Program-made: the position numbers and the translations under genes
In this document: positions 21,890 through 32,159 of the stretch, piece after piece
Numbering within the stretch: position 1 is the stretch's first letter
Layout of the letters: each line of letters begins with the position of its first letter
The notes under the pieces: generated by a model
What the model saw: the letters and a program-made list of their open reading frames with translations, nothing else
The model's database searches: none
What the model was told of the DNA's origin: nothing
NCBI RefSeq assembly: GCF_009017415.1
Contig: NC_092408.1
Coordinates: 2,542,001 to 2,606,000 of the forward strand
Length of the DNA: 64,000 bases
DNA from: Aspergillus flavus
Taxonomy: Eukaryota > Ascomycota > Eurotiomycetes > Eurotiales > Aspergillaceae
Direction: 5' to 3'

Positions 21890-22822
21890 TTAGAGTTTCG
21901 AGCCCCTAGATGGGGCAAAATTGGATCCTGTCCCTTCGCTGATTGACTCCACGATGTCATCCACGCTCTTCAAGATCCAAGTATTACCTTCGTCGCTTGC
22001 AAGCCATTTAGCCCCCTCCTCGCTTTCGGCGTCGCCTACCCAGGTCCCGTCCTCGAGGGCTTTGCGCAGCCCAAATACGTGCGATGTCACCTGCGGGCCA
22101 ACGCCAGACTGAGCACGCAGGCATGCAACGGCAACAATCGAAGTTGAGATTCTACCCGCAGTTGCACCAGTACGTCGATTAGCTGGATCTGACAAGAGCG
22201 CCCCATAATGACTGTTCAAGATATGGACGGGTAGATCAGGATGAGAGTCGGCTAATTTGCTATATAGCTTTGACTCAAATGGGCGATATATCGAGTCCCA
22301 CAAAGCACGGCCGCGGTGGGCAATCTCATCAATATTCTCCGGCGTTGGGGCTCGGGCAGGAGAGCGCGATAGTTTCTCAGCGACTGAATCCGGAAGGCTG
22401 GCCTTGAAGACGTTTAAACAGTTAATGGTACGAGGGATGCCATTGAAGCTAATGCACTTCAGGCCAACCTCCCGCATCAATTCAGCGACGGATACACCCT
22501 CATCGGTGGACTGGGAGGCCGTGGCTAGTTGGAAGAGAATGGCAAGGGACTCCGGGGAGTTCATCGTCATCGTGGCGGCTGTCTGGAAGGAAATGAGTAT
22601 CTTTCTGGAAGACATGTCCTCTCCCCTTTTGGGGATGTAGGAAGCCGAGAGAGTGGTACTAACCGACAAAGCTAGCCAGGATGGCTGCGAGACATTGTTC
22701 GATTGCGCCGTCTGTTGAATCTTCTGGTAGACGGATCTGATGTTGGGCGGAGCCGGAACCGTATTCGGGCGTGCTTTTGGGGCGTTGATCAGTGCCTTCA
22801 AACTGTTGGGTAGCTTGGACAT
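21890..22822 (-). CDS. AhpD-like (carboxymuconolactone-decarboxylase fold) protein with peroxisomal SKL signal
   Basis: Exons 22822-22664 and 22582-21890 give 283 aa; the 81-bp intron (GTTAGT donor, TTCCAG acceptor) is removed in phase 0 and restores SWLALSTAATMTMNSPES. The N-terminus MSKLPNSLKALINAPKARP and the segment CLRAQSGVGPQVTSHVFGLR are typical of a conserved fungal AhpD-like group. The catalytic CxxC of true AhpD peroxidoxin reductases is not present in that segment, so a different reaction or none is likely. The last three residues are SKL, a type 1 peroxisomal targeting signal. No substrate can be named. It is a lone gene just after the MITE, running leftward. Confidence 0.72.
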   Translation of the reverse strand: MSKLPNSLKALINAPKARPNTVPAPPNIRSVYQKIQQTAQSNNVSQPSWLALSVSTTLSASYIPKRGEDMSSRKILISFQTAATMTMNSPESLAILFQLATASQSTDEGVSVAELMREVGLKCISFNGIPRTINCLNVFKASLPDSVAEKLSRSPARAPTPENIDEIAHRGRALWDSIYRPFESKLYSKLADSHPDLPVHILNSHYGALLSDPANRRTGATAGRISTSIVAVACLRAQSGVGPQVTSHVFGLRKALEDGTWVGDAESEEGAKWLASDEGNTWILKSVDDIVESISEGTGSNFAPSRGSKL

Positions 22823-23299
22823 GTTGCTTTGGTTTACTTAAAGCCGGAGAACTTGTGGTTGGAGGAAAGTTGAAGAAAAGGACGGGGATGAACCTATTCA
22901 TGTTTGAGTTCTCGAATTGACGCCTCGGCACTAGAAATGGATACCGATGAGACCCTTGATCCCGAGTGGCGCCGATACCCGTGCAGCGTATATAACATGT
23001 AAGGTACAGTAACATACATACATAGCACACTTGTATCTTACAGTATGCATGGTACGAATAGAAGCTTTTCTTGGTCTGGGGAAAAGGCAAAGGAAAAGAA
23101 AATGCGGGGAAAGAAATCCACATTTGTTTCTTTTGCCTTTTTCATACTTGAAGACCAATAGGACCATCATAGGATCGGTTGTGAAAAGTGGTCACCGAAA
23201 ATGACGATCCATGTCTGTCCCATTCCTCCAACGAAGTGTATATATTCTACCTAACTCGCTCTTGGATAACTTTGGTCGTTTTCTTACCACCGTATCGTC
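22823..23299. promoter_or_regulatory. Divergent promoter region, AhpD-like gene / MFS transporter
   Basis: 477 bp between divergent start codons. Open frames here are shadows; no named element is claimed. Confidence 0.4.
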
Positions 23300-25466
23300 A
23301 TGGAGTCCATCAAGCAAAGCACAGAGTTGGTTGAAGATGAGACACCCACGTTATTTACGGGAGCAGTTTCTGGCGATACTGCCCAGGAGATGTTGGTCCG
23401 GAGTATTCTATTCAAATTGGATACAAGGTAGAAATATAGAGTGTGGCACCCTAGACCTCCACAGAATTACTGAGGTGTCTTGACAGGATCCTCCCAATCT
23501 TAGCCATGCTCTTCCTATGTTCCTTCTTGGATCGTACCAATGTCGGTAATGCGAAGATCCTCGGCCTCGAGGACGACCTCAACATCACTGGTCGTCAATA
23601 TGATATTGGCTTGGCAGTCTTCTATCTGACCTACATATGCAGGTATGTTGAGCCACCCAGACCTCAAACATCATGAAGAATCAACGCCATCGCATGTATA
23701 TTCATGTGTCACAATTCGTGTGGGCTAATCGGAGTACTCCCCACGTAAGCGAACTCCCGAGTAACCTCATCATGAAGAAGGCATCACCGAAAATTTGGCT
23801 GCCATGGCTCAGTATAGTTTGGGGTGTTATTACTATGTGCCTCGGCTTTGTTCGCAACTTTGCGGGGTTTGTGGCTGTCCGTGCTATTTTGGGTGTTGCG
23901 GAGGGAGGATTGCTTCCTGGGATGGTAAATATGCTCTTCTTTCCCCTTAGTTATATGAGGCTGATATGATTAGGTACTGTATCTATCGTTCTTCTACCGA
24001 AGAGGGGACCTAGCCTTACGCATTGGGTTGTTTTACACCGCTGCGTCATTGTCTGGTGCTTTTGGAGGTATGGTTTTTTGCATGACGTTGATCTTTTCCA
24101 TACCTCCCCCATGCGACTCACGTACGATGATACATACTAGGACTCTTAGCTCGTGGGCTGGCTGAAATTGGCCCTCGGGGCGGACTGGAGGGCTGGCGTT
24201 GGATTTTGATTATCGAGGGGCTGCTGGTAGGCACTGTTATACACGAGAAAGATGGCACTGGCCCATTTTAATATTGAAGCAGACATTCTTATGCGGCTGC
24301 CTCAGTTATGTTGGCCTCCCAAATAATTTAGAAACAGCGACGTTTTTGACCCCCGAAGAGCGGTCGTTTGCACAGGAAAGGATAATGCTTGATAATCCAT
24401 CCGCACCTCAGTCGTATGTCTTCCTCCCTGTTCCGTCCCCCCCTTTCGTTTTTCATATCTTCTGGATTTTCTTTTTTTTTTTTCTTTTTTTTTTTTTTTT
24501 GGCTTTCTTCTTTACCTCTCCGAGCGGTTACTGACAGGGAAGAAGTCCCTCGGGGGATGAATTGGAGACCTTAAGATGGTCTGAAGTGCGAAGGGGACTG
24601 CTAGACCCCCAGATGTGGTTTTCTGCAGCGGCGTATTTTGCCATATTGTCCGGATTGTACTCGTTCGGGTTGTTTGTATGTTTGATCAACCTATCATCTT
24701 ACCTAGGAGATAACTGATTGGAGACCTTGCTTTATCTAGCTGCCTACTATTATTGACGAAAGTGGGTTTGCAACTGACCCAAACGCCGTGCAGTTGTGGA
24801 CGGTGGTTCCATATGCCGTCGCGGCTGCCTTAACGGGTAGGGCAAGCAAACCATAGACCGCGACAAAGATGGTGTTAACGGGTAACAGTATTCGTGGCTT
24901 TTATTTCGGATCGCTTGAAGCTGCGAGGCCCTATTATGCTTTTCACTCTGCCTATTGCAATTGCGGGGTACGGAGCGATTGCCAATATCCAGTCTGCAAA
25001 AGTCAAGTATGGAATGACCTTCCTGATGGCTACCGGGATGTATAGTAGCGTCCCATGTATTCTGGTATGGAATACGAATAACTCAGCGGGACACTATAAG
25101 CGTGCCACAACGTCAGCGATGCAGCTGACTATCGCTAACTGCGGTGGTTTCGTGGCTAGTAAGTTGGCCTAGGTATGGGCCCTCCAGCAAGCTATGCACT
25201 AACGAGCGACTAGCGTTCAACTATCCTGACAAGGACAAACCACAGTATCACCGTGGTCACACCATTATTCTAGCCCTCCTTGTTTTTGCATGGTTCATGT
25301 ATGTACATGCCATGCTTGATCGAGATGACGACTGACTTCTCACTGTAGGGTTTTACTTAACATTCTCTACTGTGCCAAAGTGAACAGAGACAAGAAGAAG
25401 GGTAGATATGCAGCGTACGTGGGGTATAACGATGATCGAGATCCGGCGTTTAAGTTGATGTTGTGA
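23300..25466 (+). CDS. MFS transporter of the Dal5/anion:cation symporter (allantoate, nicotinate, vitamin) type
   Basis: Eleven exons are proposed (23300-23427, 23487-23642, 23750-23924, 23974-24067, 24141-24226, 24283-24413, 24543-24675, 24740-24836, 24889-25158, 25214-25298, 25349-25466), giving 490 aa. SFLDRTNVGNAKILGLEDDL is the hallmark first loop, followed by ELPSNLIMKKASPKIWLPW, FVAVRAILGVAEGGLLPG, IGLFYTAASLSGAFGG, GWRWILIIEGL and VPNN-like LPNNLETATFLTPEER. About twelve membrane segments are expected. Intron 6 (24414-24542) contains a long T/C run; its GACAG acceptor would cause a frameshift, so an AAG acceptor six bases later was chosen. Substrate cannot be told from sequence. The stop is followed by a 367-bp gap without a gene. 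Confidence 0.85.
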
Positions 25467-25833
25467 TATGAGGGGGCGTCGGATGAACTCCGAGAATCTT
25501 GTACATTTATTTATTTAATACATATAAATGTACTAAACATAAGTTCGACTGCACCGGACAAATTCCCGTGGCAGAATTTCGCACCAATCAATGTAGCTCA
25601 AGTATGAACAGGTCAGTCTACTATCACTCCCACCCCGCAGACAAAAGGAAGGGACTGTGTGTTTGGGAAAGCACTTTTCCCACCGTCTAATAGAGCCAAC
25701 ATCCTGACCCACCTACCGTGGAAATGGACACACATATTTATAACTCGGCCCAATTGTCCCATTGAGATATTTTTTTCTTAAAAAAAACACCCCTTGCGCG
25801 CGTTTGACCCGAAACAAAAAAGAAGAAAGAAAG

Positions 25834-27729
25834 ATGATGTTGTTGAATATGAGATCGATCGTTTGCAAAGCCCTAGCACTTGTCGCATGTGCCACGACTG
25901 TCTCGGGGAGCTTGTGCCCTGGCCCGTGGTCCAAAGACGCATGCCAGCTCTTTTCAGAATCGATGGACTATTTAGATCGAATATATGACCCGAAAGCTGC
26001 GTATGTCTTCAGCCCTAGTGCGACTACAGCTTTGCGTCACGACACAAGGACGTCCGTCTGGTACGCAGTGGGATTGTTAGCTCGGAACCAGGATGATGAC
26101 GTGGCGCAGGCGATGGCAATCATCCAGAATGTAATCGAAATGCAATTCAAGGACCCTGCAGATCAATGGTGGGCTTGTGTTTGAACGTAAAGTGTCGGAT
26201 GTCCGCTCACCTGTACAGGTATGGGGATTACCCCGTGTACCCCGAGGAACCCACCGTGGGTACTTCGGCGTATCAGTCGAGCCTCTATGACACTTGGGAT
26301 CCCAACTGGAGAGGCTTTATCGGGACGGCCTTTATCATCGCCTTGGAGGAGTTTCCCCATCTGATCAACCCGAGTGTAACCCAACTTATGCTCGAATCCC
26401 TCTACAATAGCACCATTGGAGATGCTTATCGAGTTGGAGGAGTCGACGGGGACAACCTGTATCCCTCGTATACTAACCCGGTAAGAGACGGACGGCTTGG
26501 CTTCGTGTAGTGTAATGTCTGATAACTGGTCCTGAAGGCATTAATGAGAGCCATTGTGAGTGGTTGGACCGGCGAGAAATACGCAGATGCCAACATGACG
26601 CTGGCCGGTGAAAACTATGCGAATGAGGTTATTGGTCTTTTTGACCGAGCGAACACTCTGTCAGAGTTCAACAGCGCAACGTATACTGGCGTCTCCCTGA
26701 TTGCGCTGACGATGTGGACAAAGTACGCCGCAGAGAGTTCAGTGATGAAAGCAAAAGGAAAGACAATACTGCAAGCTACATGGAGTAATATCGCTCAACT
26801 ATATCACGCAGAGCTCAAGAATCTTGCGGGTCCATGGGACCGCTCTTATGGATTCGACATGCAGAAGTATTTCGGAATCATGTCTGCGCATATCTGGACC
26901 CTTGTTGGGAAGGAAACTTCACCTGTTATTGATAAGGTATAAGATGCTTGTTATACAATCGGTCTTCTCGAGGCTAATTCGAATAGGTCTATATGATGTC
27001 TCATAACGCTGATTTTGCCATTTCTCCGCTTGTGGCTATACTCTCGAGCTTCCATAACTCCTTGGTCCCCGCTACGGCAGTAGATGCTCTAAGGACCTTC
27101 CCTGGAGAGCACATGGTCAGCACGTCGGCACAGTCAATCCCCTACGACTATGTTCCCCGGAATATCAGTGCGTGGTTAGGCGAAAAGATAAGCATCGGAG
27201 CAGAAAGTTTCAACGAGACTGTTATAGGCGGGCCGGCTATGAATCCGTCTACATTTAACTCGGCGGTGGTCCAGTGGGATACTGGAGCTGGAGTTGGTTG
27301 GATTACAGTATGCGCACACCCCCTACTTAGGTAGCGTCAAAGGACTGCCTAACATCTTATAGTTATATGCGACAGAACAGGCTCTCGACGCCGTCGTTGG
27401 ACCGGGTTATCTTAACCTAACTTATCCCCAGGGGACGTCAGACTCTCAATTCCAATTCCTAGTCTCTCCTTTTACCCAGAAGAAAGATGTTGCAGGCTGG
27501 GAAGATCTTGTAGGATTGAATGTCAGAGTGTCCGGAACTTTTGACCCGAAGCTGAGGGTATCATATAGTGCAAGCGATGCCACCATAAAGTATGTTTTCT
27601 GACGACCTGAACTTGACCTGCAGAGGCTAATATACTCCTAGTGACTTCATGTACTGGAATCTCACGTACTCAATGCCTGCGAATAGTACTGTAATTCCAA
27701 ATATATTGTTGGAGGTGAATTTGGTGTGA
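25834..27729 (+). CDS. Secreted protein of unknown function, probably glycosylated
   Basis: Six exons (25834-26168, 26219-26480, 26538-26936, 26987-27307, 27363-27589, 27642-27729) give 543 aa. A signal peptide covers residues ~1-25 (cleavage near TVSGSLCPG). I do not recognise the family with certainty. The body is rich in Trp, Tyr and Ala with helical segments such as TSVWYAVGLLARNQDDD, WRGFIGTAFIIALEEFP and GVSLIALTMWTKYAA, like proteins with an alpha/alpha toroid fold. It ends in a beta-rich part (VRVSGTFDPKLRVSYSA) and MYWNLTYSMPANST. Many NxS/T sites support a secretory route. No catalytic residues are assigned. It lies between two transporter genes; nearest same-strand neighbour is the Dal5-type transporter. 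Confidence 0.75.
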
Positions 27730-28090
27730 CTGAGTACTCGCAATCAATCAATAAATAAGATAGCTGATTTAAAAGATCACATCGAGGGTTGTAAGTGGAG
27801 TCTGTTTGGAGGGATGTGCAAGGGGCCAACGTTTTTTTTTTCTTTTTAGCAAGACATTAGTAACATATATACAGCCATATTTCTGGGCTTTGCTATTGTT
27901 ATAATGCTGGTTCGGGGTGTGCCCCCATGGTAAAACAAGGCGGGGAAGGGAAAAACAATAAAGAGCACTATCTAAGCTCTTCTTTCGTCTGTTTCTACTT
28001 TTTACTGCGGATATAAGCTATCGCATTTATCGAGAGGCCCAATTGCATCCACACACCCTACGACAGGAGGGCTTTTAGCTCAAGTGCAAC
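27730..28090. other. Intergenic between convergent genes
   Basis: 361 bp with a T-run at ~27,833; expected 3' untranslated regions. Nothing else is seen. Confidence 0.5.
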
Positions 28091-29674
28091 TCATGCACTT
28101 GCGTCGTCCTGGCCAGATCTCTGGCGACGGACGGGCTCCGTTCCAGCGAAACTGAGTAGCATGCCGATATCATAGATGGCCTTCAAAATACCCGCAATGG
28201 TAAAAGAAAGACCAAATAGACCATGATTCGATAGTACCCCGGTGATGAGTGGACCTAGACTCTGACTGCTGGTCTTAACCACATTGATGGCACCCATGAT
28301 GGCGGTGCGTTTGTCCGAGGGAAGCGCTGCAGCGAGGAAAGCCGAGCGCGGTGCCACATCCATGTTCTGGGAACAGGCTCGGAGCACCAAAAAGGTCAGG
28401 GCTAGAGGTAATATATTCGGAACCGGAATAAGAGCCAGACAAATGGCAGAAGGAAGATGAGTGAAGACCATCGTCTGTATCCTATGATCAGCTTTGATTA
28501 TTTCCCTATAATATAATCTAGTACGGCGCTCTAACCTTGACATTGCCAATGCGCTTGGCAATGGAAGAGGCTACCAACATGGACGCAGCGGCGATGATGC
28601 TTGTCGTAAAGAAGATGGAACCGAGTTCACCCTCCGGCAGGGAGAATTTGCGTTTGAAGAAATAAGTCATCCACGACCTGCAACTGTTAGCATGGCATTC
28701 TGCACCGAATATAAAGAACTGGCACGGCTATCCGTGAAGTACATACATAGATGCCAAGCCCGACGCGAATGAGTCGAGAGCAAAGAGAATGGAGAGTCTG
28801 ACGACCAACGCCACAAGGTCTCTGTCACCTAGGAAAGAGAAGAAGCCAGTCTTCTTTGGAGGCTGCTCGCCGCCACCCAGGAGAGGCTGGGTCTCACCGT
28901 TACCGCCTTGCTGACCCTGCCGTTCAACAGGCTTTTGTTTCTCTGCCTCCACGTGCGGACTCAAAATAGCAGCAAGAATGAATTTGAGAGCACCAATAGC
29001 TGCGTACGCAAAAAAGATCATCTGACAAGCAGCGATAAATTGCCATCCCCGATTCACTTGCAGTAGATTGATGGCCCACCCACAGGCCATCATGCCCAGG
29101 GCCGTGCCTGCGGTGCCAATGAGAGAATACCAGGCGAATATATCGCTCAGCAATTCATGCGGTGTGAGGTGAGCCAGCGTAGACTCTTCAACAGCTCGGA
29201 AGGGTCCAATTTCATTTCCACTATTGGGCGACGTAAGAATATAGATACAGAACTCGAACAAGGTCCGAAGGCTTACCTTGGACTGATCACTCCGAGAACT
29301 GCCGCCGCCAGGAGAATCCAGAAGTTGTCGAATAAGGCGAAAATGACACCACTACCTACCATCAAAACCGAGCCTAGTAGGAGAACAGCTTTGCGGCCCA
29401 TTGTATCGGCAAAAAGGGTCAGGAAGAAGCTAATGACCACATCACCAACCAGAGTTAAGGTCATAAAGAGGCCAATACGGGCATCGGAAATGCCCAATGA
29501 GGACAGATAGGAGGCCAAAATGAGGGTTGAGCCACCATAAGCAAACAACCGAACAAATCGCTGGGCGCAAAGCAATTTCACATCTAGAGAGGATTTCCAG
29601 AGGGAGAGCAGTCCCAATTCGCTCAGGATTTTCGTGGGAAGTCGAACCCGAGTCTGGGAAGATTCTTCGGACAT
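28091..29674 (-). CDS. MFS transporter, substrate unknown
   Basis: Exons 29674-29277, 29220-28747, 28677-28536 and 28474-28091 give 465 aa. The joins read GVISPSGNEIGPFRAVEES, GLASMSWMTYFFKRK and RIGNVKTMVFTHLPS. The MFS motif A between helices 2 and 3 is present as FADTMGRKAVLLLG. About twelve hydrophobic helices are visible, with a central cytosolic loop rich in Gln, Gly and Pro (QGQQGGNGETQPLLGGG). The C-terminus is short and charged. Related fungal proteins are annotated only as general MFS carriers, so export or uptake cannot be decided. It is divergent from the chitosanase gene. Confidence 0.82.
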
Positions 29675-30313
29675 GGTGGAGGAAATTAATTGATAGCCCC
29701 CTCTCTCACTGTCACACGCAGGCACCGAAAAAAAAATAGGCTGCCTAGAAAGAGGTATCCGTTAGTTAAATGGGGCTGGAGGTCCGTTAAGTCCTTACCT
29801 AAGTTGACTAGTTAACTAAGTTATTCTTGGCATGATATGACATAGCATAACTAACATAAAGAGCATGACTAATCTCCTGCGTCCATGTACAAACATAACT
29901 TAGTTTATAGTACGTGGTACGTCGTACGTACCTAGTCTTTGAGTTGTTCAGTTTAGTAGAGTCATGCATGACTGGTGAATTACCCTATGGGAAAAGGTCA
30001 GGCGATGGATGACTCCGAGAATGATAATCACAATGACTGCACATCTTCTTCCCTTCTAGAAGACAAAAGGAAAACTCGAAAAGAAAGGGGGTTTGTGTTA
30101 CCTCAAAGCGTTGGTTCATTATGAAATACCGAGCGTGAACTGTGAACTTTGGACACTGTTGAGGTCATTAAAGCATAACCCTAAGTGACGAAAATCTACG
30201 GTAACTTATCCTTCTCTACTAGACTTTAATCTCTGTCCCCCAAGGATTTCAACTCTTATACCCCGTTTCTATCTTGTCCTACTGGCATACTTTACACCCG
30301 CTCCTACGAAACG
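29675..30313. promoter_or_regulatory. Divergent promoter region, MFS transporter / chitosanase
   Basis: 639 bp. Near 29,910-29,932 the tetramer-like unit TACGT is repeated four times within about 25 bp (TACGTGGTACGTCGTACGTA), a possible binding-site cluster. No gene is supported. Confidence 0.4.
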
Positions 30314-31451
30314 ATGGCGTCGAAGAGCGCCTCGAGTCTCATGACTCTCTATCTTACACTCGCTAGCTCCTGCCTGGGTAAGACAGCCGATATGTCGGCT
30401 TTTAATAACCCCAGCCATGGGCCACCGGCCTCAGATTTTGCGGCAGCAGACTCGCTGCCGACCTCAGTCCTTCGGGCAGCAGCTGCAGCAGCTAGCGTAG
30501 TTCCGAAGGACGCAACATATCCCTTTAGCCTGGGTAATTCCGAAACGTCCACCATACACAGCGACTGGGTCTCCTTTAAAGAGGTGCGTTGAATCTAAGA
30601 GCCTCGCCTGAGTAGGCACATTACTGACCTCCTTAACTCTAGGGCGCTGCTCTTTCATGGGTGGCTGATATGGATGTGGATTGCGATGGAGTAAACCATA
30701 AATGCGAGGTAATTGGCCTTCAAATAGTTTGTGACGCACGTACATCCTCTGACATGCTTATCCCAGGGAAATCGAGATGGCCAATCGCAGACAAACTGGG
30801 GGACTCTGTCTGCATATGCAGTGCCTTATATTGTGATTCCCGATAGGTTTCTGGCTGCAAATAAGGATATTCTGCCAGGAAATAATCTTGCAGCCGTGAT
30901 CTGGTATGTTTCCCTTCCTTTGTGCCGGGACCTATTGAATTGACGATGTTCAGTAATGGCAAGATGTACTATGGGATCCTTGGCGACTCTAATGGGGATG
31001 ACCCCCAAATTACTGGTGAAGCATCGTGGCTGATGGCGAGGACATGCTTCCCTAAGGAGGATCTACAGGGGAACAATGCCCATTCGTCGAAAGATGTCAC
31101 CTGTAAGTGTTCTTGTTGGCTTAACGTCTTAGGGAAGGAGCTGCTCACGAATCGCAAAGATATTCTTTTCACTGGCAAAGATGCTGTTCTTCCTGATAAC
31201 GCCATGGATAAAACTTATATCACAGATTTCGACACTCTGAGATCTATGGGCGACAAGCTTGTCCGAGCTCTTGCCTCAAACATGGACAAATCAGCTTCAT
31301 CTGAATCTCCAGCTACAAGCTTATGGGCAGGCCGGGGAGGTACGTATTGTTCTAAGATAGAACTTTAAGGAGCACTGTCTAACTCCTGCCAGGTCCAGTG
31401 ATGATGATTGTTGTGTTATTCTGCGCTGTACTGGTCACGTTGGCTTTGTGA
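30314..31451 (+). CDS. Endo-chitosanase, glycoside hydrolase family 75, with C-terminal hydrophobic tail
   Basis: Six exons (30314-30583, 30643-30708, 30767-30903, 30954-31102, 31160-31339, 31393-31451) give 286 aa. A signal peptide of ~22 residues is followed by a low-complexity Ala/Ser stretch. The GH75 core is clear: ALSWVADMDVDCDGVNHKC, TNWGTLSAYAVPYIVIPDRF, ILPGNNLAAVICNGKMYYGI, GDSNGDDPQITGEASWLMAR and VTYILFTGKDAVLPDNAMDK. Family-75 enzymes cut chitosan internally. Unusually, the last exon adds GPVMMIVVLFCAVLVTLAL after a Ser-rich linker, which ends at the stop codon as GPI-anchor signals or tail anchors do. Family chitosanases usually end soluble. Exon 5 uses an AAG acceptor, supported by the conserved join. 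Confidence 0.85.
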
Positions 31452-32159
31452 TACATGGCAATCAGTGACGAGGAATGATCATGAAGGTGAGCCCTAATCT
31501 CGTCTCTTCCCCCTTTTCTTGAAAAACGAAATGGAGTGAGTTACTAACCCTGCCAAGGTGACGCGATTTTGATGGATCATTCAGAAGCGGTTTCGGCAGG
31601 ACCATGCTGGAAGGCGATGGCTGCTTGGTATGGAGATACATCTGATTATGGCTATCTATCTTTGCATTTCAGTCCCGGACAAGTCATAGAAGGTGATGCA
31701 TGTTACAAGGATGAAAGCTATTTGGAGGATTTGTTGTATGCTGGGGGTCATTAGACAGTTGCTTTGCGTGAAGGCTCGGATTTTGTCTATTTTTTAAGAG
31801 AAGGTGATAAAAAAGCGTATTGCATGACTATCGTCACTGAAAGTTTATGAAGACCTACAAATAGAAGTTTGCTGTTAACCCGATTCATCTTCAATAAATA
31901 GCATATACATTATACATAGGTTGCCTTCTCTTATCTGACGCACCCGTGACCGATATCTTATCAGATGTCCATTTGTTTTTTTTCATCTTGGGAAAGTGGA
32001 TCCTCGGAAGGCCTCCCCCCGCTTTTTGATGCTTTCAAAAAGGCAAGTCATCCCGTACCACATACCCCATCGGTCTCTCATGCTCACCTCTGGTATATCT
32101 TTCCAGATTTATCAATCACAATTCCATGCGACTGATAGAGGTCACTTACCTCCACCCTC
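31452..32159. other. Intergenic; one weak small open frame at 31572-31754
   Basis: 708 bp between the chitosanase and the next regulator. A 60-codon frame at 31572-31754 starts MDHSEAVSAGPCWKAMAAWY and is Trp/Tyr-rich, but no family, signal peptide or splice partner is recognised, so it is not called as a gene. The rest shows nothing. Confidence 0.35.

Noticed and set aside
29760..29960. Second degenerate transposon between 29.7 and 30 kb
   Set aside because: Short repeated words exist, but no paired inverted ends or target duplication could be found.
31572..31754. 60-codon frame after the chitosanase
   Set aside because: No family, no signal peptide, no promoter or splice support; kept only as a note.
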